Below, piece by piece: positions 1 to 7,027 of a stretch of DNA of 15,896 bases. The notes under the pieces were generated by a model. The model searched no databases. It was not told the DNA's origin and saw nothing but the letters and a program-made list of their open reading frames with translations. How positions within the stretch are numbered: position 1 is the stretch's first letter; every line of letters begins with the position of its first letter. The position numbers were made by a program, and so were the translations under genes. The DNA lies in contig JBKGZD010000050.1 of assembly GCA_046545795.1 (NCBI GenBank), positions 1 to 15,896 on the forward strand. The letters run 5' to 3'. This stretch comes from JAGXLC01 sp046545795 (GTDB lineage Bacteria; Bacteroidota; Bacteroidia; Bacteroidales; UBA12077).

Positions 1-224
1 AATGAGTTACCCAATCACTTTCTTATTACTGCGGAAAACGGTAAATAGGCGCTTAAAAGTCTGAACGGTACCACCATATTGAACTCGGGATAAAATGGAA
101 TGCACAACCAAAAAAAACCGAGCCTTTCCACCCGCTTTGTAAATGTTCATAATAATTTTTGGAAACCATTTGAATGAAGGGAAAAAGATTATAAAGAGCA
201 AATTTAGCGCAAGTATAGAAAAGA
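1..224. other. Region downstream of the tRNA-Pro terminator, no convincing gene
   Basis: No gene can be supported here. On the minus strand a 64-codon open frame (201 to 7) starts with TTG, or with an internal ATG giving about 47 residues, and ends in a TAA. Its C-terminal part is basic (YGGTVQTFKRLF, then SNKKVIG), but I do not recognise it. Bases 31-140 are about 45 percent G+C by my count, visibly above the surrounding AT-rich DNA. A TAAATTTG element, matching the Bacteroidota -7 consensus, lies on the minus strand at 199-206 without a well-placed -33 TTG. The stretch could be a gene remnant, a small RNA or simple spacer. Confidence 0.3.
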
Positions 225-265
225 AAAAGCCTCAATCAGTTGACAAACAACTAATTGCGGCTTTT
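225..265 (-). terminator. Rho-independent terminator of tRNA-Pro
   Basis: Read on the minus strand, a 7-bp stem (AAAAGCC with GGCTTTT) is followed by one G/A mismatch and a further 10-bp stem (CAATTAGTTG with CAACTGATTG, one G-T pair), closing a 5-base loop. A U-rich tract (TTTTTCTTTT) follows at once. It begins 5 bases after the tRNA 3' end, so it should end the tRNA transcript. The TTTT run on the plus strand at 262-265 might give weak termination the other way. Confidence 0.85.
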
Positions 266-270
266 AACTG

Positions 271-345
271 TCGGGGTGGTGAGATTCGAACTCACGACCT
301 CCACGTCCCGAACGTGGCGCGCTAACCGGGCTGCGCTACACCCCG
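271..345 (-). tRNA. tRNA-Pro (anticodon CGG)
   Basis: The minus strand folds into a complete cloverleaf. The acceptor stem CGGGGTG pairs with CACCCCG over all 7 positions, the D stem is GCGC/GCGC, and the anticodon stem CCACG/CGTGG holds the loop TTCGGGA. The T stem GTGAG/CTCAC encloses TTCGAAT. The anticodon CGG (plus-strand 308-310) reads proline codon CCG. The discriminator base is A at 271, and the 3' CCA is not encoded, so it must be added after transcription. The gene stands alone between a candidate promoter at 375-401 and its own terminator at 225-265. All stems are intact and nothing suggests a pseudogene. Confidence 0.97.
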
Positions 346-374
346 TACATTTTAAAAAGATTTTTATGATAGCA

Positions 375-401
375 CAAATTTAGAAATTAAATGTGAAACA
401 A
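375..401 (-). promoter_or_regulatory. Candidate promoter of tRNA-Pro
   Basis: On the minus strand a perfect TAnnTTTG (TAAATTTG, plus-strand 375-382) lies 29 bases before the first tRNA base. A TTG at plus-strand 399-401 sits 16 bases further upstream, a little closer than the usual 19-21. The -7 element fits the Bacteroidota consensus and its position suits a short tRNA leader. The -33 assignment is weaker. Confidence 0.5.
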
Positions 402-411
402 AAATAATTTT

Positions 412-678
412 TTAGTGCTCCATGCTAACGTAAGATTCATATTCGGGGAAAAATCGGGAGATTACATCCAGGTTGAAATTTGGCATAATCGCTTCTTTTG
501 GTTCCCGTTCCAATAAAAATTCAAACGACTTTTTTATGAGTTCTTCTTTGGGAATTACTCCACCGGTTAATTTCTTATAGAACTTGTCATCGACTGTCAC
601 AGTGTGGGAAGATTTGGAATTTTCATCTTCTACAGTTACCTGGAAAGTATGTTCATCTTCTTTTTTTATGCTAATCAT
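412..678 (-). CDS. Small conserved hypothetical protein (88 aa)
   Basis: This is an 88-residue acidic cytoplasmic protein with no signal peptide or membrane segment. Its first third looks like alternating beta strands (ISIKKEDEHTFQVTVED, then SSHTVTVDDKFYKKLTGG). The rest is helical and polar (PKEELIKKSFEFLLEREPKE, then a tail ending in FFPEYESYVSMEH). I recall short bacterial proteins of this pattern, with K-L-T-G-G, FEFLLEREP and S-R-F/Y-F-P-E-Y landmarks, annotated only as hypothetical; this is from memory. The ATG at 678 has no Shine-Dalgarno sequence, as is usual in Bacteroidota, but a good promoter lies 38 bases upstream. The gene appears monocistronic, lying between the tRNA gene and the divergent promoter region. 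Its function is unknown. Confidence 0.8.
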   Translation of the reverse strand: MISIKKEDEHTFQVTVEDENSKSSHTVTVDDKFYKKLTGGVIPKEELIKKSFEFLLEREPKEAIMPNFNLDVISRFFPEYESYVSMEH

Positions 679-715
679 AAGTCTTGATTTTAAATAGTTA
701 AAAAATGATGATAAT

Positions 716-746
716 CAAATTTAAGGTTTCCTGAACGATTATACAA
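716..746 (-). promoter_or_regulatory. Bacteroidota-type promoter of the small hypothetical gene
   Basis: On the minus strand a TTG (plus-strand 744-746) is followed after 20 bases by TAAATTTG (716-723), a perfect match to TAnnTTTG. It lies 38 bases upstream of the ATG at 678, so the 5' leader would be about 30 bases. Spacing and both elements fit the primary sigma-factor promoter of this phylum. This is the best-formed promoter in the window. Confidence 0.65.
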
Positions 747-909
747 GGTAATGTTTCCTTATATTTGTTTTAACCGAAAATAACATCAGCTTTTGCTGCT
801 TAGCTTTTTTCTAAATAGTTAAATGAAACCAAATTAACTTAAATGGTTCTTGCTTTAAAGATATCCTTCCGGAATTTATCTGTTTATCATTCAGCAAAGA
901 CCTAATTTG

Positions 910-970
910 TAAATTTGTAGTAAAATTGCTATCTTAATACTTATATATATTACATTTGTAGTAAATTGCT
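910..970 (+). repeat. Direct repeat carrying promoter -7 elements
   Basis: Two copies of a roughly 20-base module, at 910-930 and 951-970, differ by one substitution and one extra A. Both carry the core TTTGTAGTAAAATTGCT (one A fewer in the second copy), and each begins with a TAnnTTTG element. The copies start 41 bases apart, about four helical turns, directly upstream of the lipoprotein gene. Confidence 0.7.
926..958 (+). promoter_or_regulatory. Candidate promoter of the GH84-like lipoprotein gene
   Basis: A TTG at 926-928 is followed after 22 bases by TACATTTG at 951-958, matching the TAnnTTTG -7 consensus. Transcription would start near 965 and leave a leader of about 45 bases before the ATG at 1010. 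The TTG falls inside the first copy of the direct repeat and the -7 inside the second, so the repeat itself builds the promoter. A second -7 match at 910-917 might be an upstream alternative. Confidence 0.5.
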
Positions 971-1009
971 TTTGGAAATTTGTATAAAGATATGGCCATT
1001 CTTCATAAA

Positions 1010-3520
1010 ATGAAAAAATACATATTAATATTAATCCTACCTGTCTTCATTGTGTTTATAGATGGCTGTGGCAAAGATAATGACAATTTATCAAAGGGAA
1101 CGACTGATTTTGATCCCTGGGAAATTCCATTAAGAAAACGGGAAAACGAGTTTCTAGCTGGCAATAAAGTTCATAATCCATCTTTTGAGCAAGGCCGGTT
1201 TTTCCGGGACTATATAAATACATTTGATATTGACGGGTGGAAAGAAATAACCCATAGCGGGGAGGAAGTTGAATGGGTAGATACTGAAAAAGAAAAATAC
1301 AGTCAGCGAGATGTGTATAGTGGATATAGGGCTATTAAAATTAATCGGGCTGAGGTGGACGAAACTGACGATAAGGGTGTAGGAGTTATCAGTGATTATA
1401 TTAAAGTGATTCCCGGTAATTATTCCCTTGAATATCATATTAAGTTAAAAAATATACATTCTCACAAAAAGAGATTTGGAAGCAGGTTAATGGATGCTGT
1501 TAATGTTCGCATACATTATTACAATAAGAATAAAATTGAGATAGGTAGCAATATGGTCAATCCTGCTGATGGGTCTAAATTTGACAATGGCTTTAAAGCA
1601 TTTCAATTTAGTGGTTTATGGGGAATTGATTCATTGGGCTGGACTAAAACTCAAGGCATTTCTCACAGGTTACCCTTTTTAGACGGGGACATTCCGAAGG
1701 AAACCCGGTATGTAAGACTTTTCTTCGGTTTGAAAGGGCAAGGAACGATGTGGATAGACAATGTTTCTTTAAAATATACCAAGTACAATTTTACACTTGC
1801 CGAAAGATTGAACCAGTTTGTTCAAAAGGATTATCACCCAGCTGAACTGATAATTCCAAAACCTAAACATATTGAACCCAAAACAGCCATTTCCTATTTT
1901 GATAAGGAAAAGCCTGAATCAAAACCAGCAATTATGTTGCCAGAGAAACCCGATGCTCTCTCCCTTGAGGCGGCAAAATTGTTACGGCAGAAACTCATGG
2001 AATCTATCTCCAGCGTTACAGATAAAAATGTGGACATACCAATTCTTGAGCAAAACACACCAATTAACCTGGAAAACTTTTCTTTGGTATTTGCCATCGG
2101 AATTTCACCTGGCGATAATCAAGTTGTTCCCGGAAAAGAAAAGACCACGATGAAAAACAATCCGCAAGGATATTTTATCACAAGATTAAATGATACTTCA
2201 AATATTGTTTTTCTTAAGGGCAACCAGCCAAAAGGTAATTTTTACGCAGTTAACACCATTAACCAGCTCTTATCTGATTCTGTATGCCAGTATCATCACA
2301 CTGAAATTGCTGATTATCCTGATTATAGCAAACGTGCTGTGGTTACAAAGACAGACCATTCAACAATCTCGGAATTTGACCATGTATATGACAAATTAAA
2401 ACTAAGCCACTTGTTTCTTGACGTTGAAATTAATGAAGAAAACAAACAGTTATTTCAAAAATGGAACGAAAAAATAGCTCTCAAAACTCCTGCCATTAAA
2501 AAAGGAATTGCTCTGCGTCCTTCTGACATAGATTTAAAAAATGAAATGCATGGATCCATTAATAAGGCTTTCGATTACTCTGAAATAAAACAATTTATTA
2601 ATAGTACATATGAGAGAGGTGTTAAGGAATATTTAATATTATTGAACGACATTGAGGAGGATACTTATAATACTAATAATAAGTTTGATGGGCAGAGGGT
2701 GAACCAAAATAATATGCTATACAGGAGCTTATGCGATATTCATACCGAATTAATAGAACAAATATACAATTGGATCCCTGAACAAACAAAACTGTATTTA
2801 AAACCAGTTTGGAATAGCACTGATATGATAAACCAGAGCCATGGAAGGGGAGAAATTTACCTTAATGAACTTTTCAGGAAAATCCCTGATAAAGTTCAGT
2901 TTTTATGGTCAGGTGCGACAAAGAATCCAGGGATTGTTGATAATATAGAAATGTATCACATAGAAAAGATAAGTGGAAAAACGCCGGTGTTTTTCTGTAA
3001 TAATATTAATCCGTTATTTAATGATGAGTTATCTTTTACATTGCCAATTAACCCACCAAAATTACGCATGCATAGTTTATTTAAAAATTTTGTCATACAA
3101 CTACCAGATAATTTCTTTAAGAATTCCGGTGAAGGGTCTTTCTTTGCACATATAGATTTACGCGAGCTTACACCTATTAAAAAAATACAACTCTCAACTT
3201 TAGCTGATTATCTGTGGAATTCTGAGAATTACAATCCTGATGAATCTCTTTATATTTCATTACTAAAAACCTTTGGTAAAGAAAATACCATTAATTTAAT
3301 CGAGTTTAATCAACTATATATGGGATTATATGATTTGTACCTCAGAAATAAGAATCAAGGAATGAAGAGGAAAAATATGAAAACAGCAGAAGAGTATATA
3401 CAAAAGATGAATGTTTTGACAGAGAAGTTTGAACAAAAAATGGAAAATGATAAAATGAAAAACACCCTTATCCATATGAAAAATGAAATGGAATCATTGT
3501 ACAATCAAATGATAAAATAG
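1010..3520 (+). CDS. GH84-like lipoprotein, probably catalytically degenerate
   Basis: The frame is open from a TTG at 980, but the ATG at 1010 starts directly with a lipoprotein signal peptide. It has a Lys-Lys N-terminus, a hydrophobic core and IDGC with lipid-bearing Cys20, giving 836 residues. GKDND after the Cys resembles Bacteroidota surface-export signals. Residues about 50-255 look like a carbohydrate-binding jelly roll (NPSFEQGRFF to GTMWIDNVSL). Residues about 285-433 resemble the GH20b-like domain that precedes GH84 barrels, ending in DYPDYSKR (from Asp435). A GH84-like barrel follows, with GVKEYLILLNDI, FLWSGATKNPGIV and FFCNNINP, then a helical C-terminus with a coiled-coil-like tail. 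In GH84 the catalytic pair is Asp-Asp; here it is Asn546-Asp547, and the G-F-Y-G motif expected after KR is absent. It may therefore bind glycans rather than cleave N-acetylglucosaminides. No SusC/SusD pair is nearby. The fold call is from motif alignment by eye. Confidence 0.7.
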   Translation: MKKYILILILPVFIVFIDGCGKDNDNLSKGTTDFDPWEIPLRKRENEFLAGNKVHNPSFEQGRFFRDYINTFDIDGWKEITHSGEEVEWVDTEKEKYSQRDVYSGYRAIKINRAEVDETDDKGVGVISDYIKVIPGNYSLEYHIKLKNIHSHKKRFGSRLMDAVNVRIHYYNKNKIEIGSNMVNPADGSKFDNGFKAFQFSGLWGIDSLGWTKTQGISHRLPFLDGDIPKETRYVRLFFGLKGQGTMWIDNVSLKYTKYNFTLAERLNQFVQKDYHPAELIIPKPKHIEPKTAISYFDKEKPESKPAIMLPEKPDALSLEAAKLLRQKLMESISSVTDKNVDIPILEQNTPINLENFSLVFAIGISPGDNQVVPGKEKTTMKNNPQGYFITRLNDTSNIVFLKGNQPKGNFYAVNTINQLLSDSVCQYHHTEIADYPDYSKRAVVTKTDHSTISEFDHVYDKLKLSHLFLDVEINEENKQLFQKWNEKIALKTPAIKKGIALRPSDIDLKNEMHGSINKAFDYSEIKQFINSTYERGVKEYLILLNDIEEDTYNTNNKFDGQRVNQNNMLYRSLCDIHTELIEQIYNWIPEQTKLYLKPVWNSTDMINQSHGRGEIYLNELFRKIPDKVQFLWSGATKNPGIVDNIEMYHIEKISGKTPVFFCNNINPLFNDELSFTLPINPPKLRMHSLFKNFVIQLPDNFFKNSGEGSFFAHIDLRELTPIKKIQLSTLADYLWNSENYNPDESLYISLLKTFGKENTINLIEFNQLYMGLYDLYLRNKNQGMKRKNMKTAEEYIQKMNVLTEKFEQKMENDKMKNTLIHMKNEMESLYNQMIK

Positions 3521-3572
3521 CAATATAATTGTTGATAAAATGTATAAAATGATTGATAAATAACTGTGGTTA

Positions 3573-3609
3573 GCTGTAAAATTATTTTTAGTTTTACAGC
3601 CAAATTTTT
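3573..3609 (+). terminator. Probable terminator after the lipoprotein gene
   Basis: A perfect 9-bp stem, GCTGTAAAA (3573-3581) with TTTTACAGC (3592-3600), closes a 10-base loop and is followed by CAAATTTTT. It starts 52 bases after the lipoprotein stop. The stem is AT-rich and the T run is displaced by a few bases, so termination may be partial. It also sits just before the TPR gene start at 3624, where it could act as a leader hairpin instead. Confidence 0.5.
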
Positions 3610-3623
3610 CTTGAGGAATAGCT

Positions 3624-5042
3624 ATGAAGGAAGAATATAACAACTTGTTTAACGAGAACGATTTTGATGAATTGATTGATCGGTATGAAAAAATGCTGAA
3701 GTCGGGTCAGTCTGATTATTTTGATGTAGAAGACCTTGAGTATATATTAGATTATTACGTTGATACTGATCAGGAAGGGAAAGCCTTAAGAGCAGTGAAA
3801 TATGGTCTTAGATTGCATCCTGAGGCTTTGTCTTTAGTTGTAAAAAAAGCACATATACTGCTCAAAAACAAATCCCCCAAAAAAGCTTTAACAGCATTAG
3901 ATCAAATAGGCTCAATGGATCTGTTGAATAATGAAATTCATATGGCCAGAGGGCATGCCAATGTCATGTTAGGCAACAGCGAACAGGCAAAAAAGGAATA
4001 CAATAAAGCATTAAAAATGGCCTCTGACCAGGACGAAACTATTGAGATAATGCAGAATATTGCCCATTCATTTGAAATGGTTGAAAATTATAAAGAATCA
4101 TTACATTATCTTTTTAGAGCATATAAACTGGATGAAACGAATCTTTTTGTAGTTCAGGAGCTAGCATATTGCTATGAAAAAAATGCTCAATTTGAATCAG
4201 CTTTGCAATATTATCATAAATGCATTGACATAGACCCCTTTTCAGAAGGAGTCTGGTTTTCAATAGGAAGAACGTATAAGGAAACAGGAGATGTTGAAAA
4301 AGCTATTAATGCCTTTGAATACGTGAAAGCTATTAATCCAGAATCATTGGACGCATGCCAGGAACTGGCAATTTCACACCAGGAAATTAAAGATTTTAAA
4401 ACGGCAATTGAATATTACAGGGAGTACCAAAAAATAGTGGGAGAACAGGAAGAATCACCAGAAATTGTTTTAAGCATTGGTTATTGTTATTCTGCTCTGA
4501 ATGAAAACAAGAAAGCACTGGAATGCTACAACAAAGCATTAGAGCTTGATAACTATAATCCGGAAATCTACCATGAAATTTCAAATATATATTTTGAGCA
4601 GAAAAATTATTGGGATGCACTGTTTTATGCAAAAAAAGCTACCATTGTAGACGATGAAACTGACTATTTCTTTACTTCTTATGGACAGATAGCCTCACAA
4701 CTCAAGCTTAAAAATGAAGCTATCATTGCTTTTGAAAAGGCTGTAGAAATAAATCCCAAGACATACAATAACTGGGTGTTGCTAATTGATGAGTTAATTA
4801 AGAATGGCTATATTCACCGGACAATTGCTACACTGGAAGAAGCAATTGACAATAATTTTGGGAATGCTGAAATATATTTCCGCCTGGCAGCATTTCTCTA
4901 TAAAGAACGAGAGTATATTAAAGCATTCAAATACTTCAGAAAAGGAATGAGCGATGATCCACAGGAAAAGAGTATATTTTTTGAAATTTGTCCCGGAGCA
5001 AAAAAATCAAAAGAAATTAATAAAATACTCAAAGCTGGATAA
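3624..5042 (+). CDS. Cytoplasmic TPR-repeat protein (472 aa)
   Basis: This is an all-helical 472-residue protein built of about ten or more tetratricopeptide repeats of 34 residues, which normally form a protein-binding superhelix. Clear units include those around FSIGRTYKETGDVEKAINAF, IGYCYSALNENKKALECYNK and IASQLKLKNEAIIAFEKAVE, with the usual W/L-G-Y-A-F-A-P pattern and linkers such as INPES, LDNYN and INPKT. There is no signal peptide or membrane segment, so it should be cytoplasmic. A purine-rich GAGGA at 3613-3617, 6 bases before the ATG, may serve as a ribosome-binding site. The DUF368 gene follows after 49 bases and aroE after that, all on the same strand, suggesting co-transcription. 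The partner proteins cannot be predicted from the sequence. Confidence 0.9.
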   Translation: MKEEYNNLFNENDFDELIDRYEKMLKSGQSDYFDVEDLEYILDYYVDTDQEGKALRAVKYGLRLHPEALSLVVKKAHILLKNKSPKKALTALDQIGSMDLLNNEIHMARGHANVMLGNSEQAKKEYNKALKMASDQDETIEIMQNIAHSFEMVENYKESLHYLFRAYKLDETNLFVVQELAYCYEKNAQFESALQYYHKCIDIDPFSEGVWFSIGRTYKETGDVEKAINAFEYVKAINPESLDACQELAISHQEIKDFKTAIEYYREYQKIVGEQEESPEIVLSIGYCYSALNENKKALECYNKALELDNYNPEIYHEISNIYFEQKNYWDALFYAKKATIVDDETDYFFTSYGQIASQLKLKNEAIIAFEKAVEINPKTYNNWVLLIDELIKNGYIHRTIATLEEAIDNNFGNAEIYFRLAAFLYKEREYIKAFKYFRKGMSDDPQEKSIFFEICPGAKKSKEINKILKAG

Positions 5043-5091
5043 TCTCATATCTGTTAACTTTTGCTTATAACGCACTTAACATCCATTATTT

Positions 5092-6048
5092 ATGCCTAAA
5101 AAGACATTCTCGGAATATCTCACCATTACACTTAAAGGAATGGGAATGGGAGCAGCAGATGTTGTTCCCGGTGTATCAGGAGGAACAATTGCTTTTATAA
5201 CAGGTATATATGAGGAACTGGTGTTTTCGATTAAATCAATTAATGCAGAAGCCATTAAACGCATTTTCAGCACCGGATTATCTGATTTTTGGAAAGCGAT
5301 AAATGGAAATTTCCTGTTCTCTGTATTTCTTGGGGTATTAATTAGTGTATTTTCACTGGCAAGGTTACTGGAGTATCTTTTAATAAATTATCCAATCTTT
5401 GTTTGGTCGTTTTTTTTCGGATTAATAGTTGCATCTGCAATATATATTGCCAGCAAAATAAAAAAATGGAATATTGTCCGGATGGTAAGTTTATTTATTG
5501 GGATTATTATTGCTTATCTTATAACTCAAATATCACCGGCTCAAACAACCGAGGCATATTGGTTCATATTTCTTTCTGGGGCTTTGGCAGTATGTGCAAT
5601 GATATTACCGGGAATATCAGGGGCGTTCATTCTTTTACTACTGGGAAAATACCAATTCATCCTGGGGGCAATTGGAGAGCTGAATATTCTGGTGCTGGTC
5701 ATTTTTGTATTGGGAGCTATAGCGGGACTCATAAGTTTCTCCAACATTCTTTCCTGGTTCCTGAAAAAATACCACGATGCAACCATAGCATTATTGGCAG
5801 GATTTATGATAGGCTCACTTAATAAAGTGTGGCCATGGAAAGAAACAACAGAAACCTTTGTAGATCGCCATGGGGAAGTGCAACCTTTGCTGCAGGAAAA
5901 TGTTCTGCCTTCTACTTATGAATCCATTTCAGGTGAAAGTTCATTTCTGGTTTATGCCATTAGTGCAGCTGCTATAGGTTTTATACTTATTTTTGTTATT
6001 GAATATATTTCGCGTAGTACAAAGAAATTAACGGGAAATGAACAGTAA
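5092..6048 (+). CDS. DUF368 membrane protein, PopT-like polyprenyl-phosphate transporter
   Basis: The 318-residue polytopic membrane protein has about eight or nine hydrophobic segments. It carries the DUF368 hallmark as an internal repeat: KGMGMGAADVVPGVSGGT at residues 15-32, and ILPGISGAF at about 171-179. A third conserved stretch, HDATIALLAGFMIGSLNKVW, lies at 228-247. DUF368 proteins (named PopT) are reported to return undecaprenyl phosphate from the outer to the inner leaflet of the cytoplasmic membrane, recycling the lipid carrier for peptidoglycan and other envelope polymers. Applying that role here is inference from family membership. The gene lies between the TPR gene (49-base gap) and aroE (71-base gap) on the same strand. 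The N-terminus is short and basic, and the length suits the family. Confidence 0.88.
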   Translation: MPKKTFSEYLTITLKGMGMGAADVVPGVSGGTIAFITGIYEELVFSIKSINAEAIKRIFSTGLSDFWKAINGNFLFSVFLGVLISVFSLARLLEYLLINYPIFVWSFFFGLIVASAIYIASKIKKWNIVRMVSLFIGIIIAYLITQISPAQTTEAYWFIFLSGALAVCAMILPGISGAFILLLLGKYQFILGAIGELNILVLVIFVLGAIAGLISFSNILSWFLKKYHDATIALLAGFMIGSLNKVWPWKETTETFVDRHGEVQPLLQENVLPSTYESISGESSFLVYAISAAAIGFILIFVIEYISRSTKKLTGNEQ

Positions 6049-6119
6049 GTAATAACGTCCCAAAGTTATGGCATATTAAGATTAAATTTAACTTAGTAAA
6101 TTAAATCAGGAAATCAGCC

Positions 6120-6881
6120 ATGCAAATTTATGGTCTCATAGGATATCCTTTAGAGCATTCATTTAGTCCTGCATATTTTAATAATAAATTCAAACGGGAG
6201 AATATCAATGCAGGATACAAATTGTTCCCTTTAAAAAAATTATCTGAATTTCGAAGAATTATAGAAAAACATCCTGAGTTAAAGGGTTTCAATGTTACAA
6301 TTCCATATAAAGAAGAAATTATACAATATCTGGATTTTGTCGATGAGGAAGCCAAATACATTCATGCTGTAAATACAGTAATTGTTATAAAAGACGGTAA
6401 TAAAATTTTCTTGAAAGGATACAATACTGATATTTACGGGTTTAGAAATTCTATTCAATCCCTAATCAACCAGTCAACCAATAAAAATGCTTTGGTACTG
6501 GGCACGGGAGGTACTTCAAAAACTGTGAATTATGTTCTAAGACAACTTGATTTTAAAGTATTTTTTGCTACCCGCACCCAAAAGAATGACAGTAAGAAAA
6601 TGTTGAATTACAGGGATATAACTGGCGAGCTAATACAGAAAACCAGTCTGATAGTTAACACTACGCCAGTTGGTATGTATCCGGATATTGACAAAAAGCC
6701 TGATATTCCATACGAATCAATTCATTCAGGCCACATCTTATTTGATGTAATTTATAATCCTTCAGAAACATCATTTCTACAGGAAGGAAAGAGGAGAGGG
6801 GCGATAATAAAAAATGGGAAGGAGATGTTAGAATTACAGGCAAAAAAATCATGGGAATTATGGACTAAGAAATCTTTCTAA
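6120..6881 (+). CDS. aroE: Shikimate dehydrogenase
   Basis: AroE catalyses NADPH-dependent reduction of 3-dehydroshikimate to shikimate in aromatic amino acid and chorismate biosynthesis. The substrate-binding serines are in HSFSP (Ser14 and Ser16). The catalytic Lys64 is in NVTIPYK, Asn85 in HAVNTV and the catalytic-pair Asp104 in GYNTDIYGF. The nucleotide-binding loop LGTGGTSKT spans 127-135. NTTPVGMYPD, DVIYNPSET and a late GKEMLELQAKKSW stretch complete the family pattern. At 253 residues it is slightly shorter than the E. coli enzyme (272) but full length for a compact form. The ATG at 6120 starts directly with the conserved YGLIGYPLEHS segment, which supports the start. It is the last gene of the 3624-6881 block, and a 146-base gap separates it from pta. 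Confidence 0.95.
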   Translation: MQIYGLIGYPLEHSFSPAYFNNKFKRENINAGYKLFPLKKLSEFRRIIEKHPELKGFNVTIPYKEEIIQYLDFVDEEAKYIHAVNTVIVIKDGNKIFLKGYNTDIYGFRNSIQSLINQSTNKNALVLGTGGTSKTVNYVLRQLDFKVFFATRTQKNDSKKMLNYRDITGELIQKTSLIVNTTPVGMYPDIDKKPDIPYESIHSGHILFDVIYNPSETSFLQEGKRRGAIIKNGKEMLELQAKKSWELWTKKSF

Positions 6882-6971
6882 AAAATTTTTAAGGAATAAA
6901 AAGTTTTATACAAACTTGTCTGTATTCACAGAAAATCCTGACATATTTCATTGTTTATGTTATTTAAAATG

Positions 6972-7003
6972 AACATTTTTGACTATCTTTATGGTCGAAT
7001 GTT
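6972..7003 (+). promoter_or_regulatory. Hairpin in the leader region of the pta operon
   Basis: AACATT and a following T pair with GAATGTT (7 bp with one G-T pair), then a 2-base bulge and GAC/GTC close a 10-base loop. The hairpin ends 24 bases before the pta ATG. It overlaps TTGAC at 6979-6983, a possible -33 element, so it may be a DNA operator or an mRNA leader stem. There is no perfect TAnnTTTG in this gap, so the operon promoter is not certain. Confidence 0.25.
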
Positions 7004-7027
7004 GAATTTATAAATACTTGATTTACA

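Larger units (their letters stand above)
680..1009. other. Divergent intergenic region with promoters and a direct repeat
   Basis: This AT-rich stretch of about 330 bases has no credible reading frame. It holds the minus-strand promoter at 716-746 and a cluster of plus-strand TAnnTTTG elements at 760-767, 910-917 and 951-958. It also holds an imperfect direct repeat with copies at 910-930 and 951-970. Apart from these I see nothing that resembles a structured RNA or a riboswitch. Confidence 0.5.

Noticed and set aside
66..75. GGTGGTACCG on the minus strand resembles the conserved T-box riboswitch antiterminator bulge.
   Set aside because: No T-box specifier stem, terminator or downstream aminoacyl-tRNA synthetase/amino acid gene is visible, and T-boxes are not typical of Bacteroidota.
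143..325. A plus-strand 60-codon open frame.
   Set aside because: It runs through the terminator and into the tRNA-Pro gene on the opposite strand; the product has no recognisable features.
980..1009. The TTG at 980 or ATG at 992 as the start of the GH84-like protein.
   Set aside because: Starting at 1010 gives a compact signal peptide beginning with Met-Lys-Lys and reaching the lipobox Cys at residue 20; the longer versions add polar residues before it.
5403..5822. A 139-codon plus-strand frame inside the DUF368 gene.
   Set aside because: It is an alternative frame of a gene whose membrane segments and motifs are intact; the product has no family pattern.
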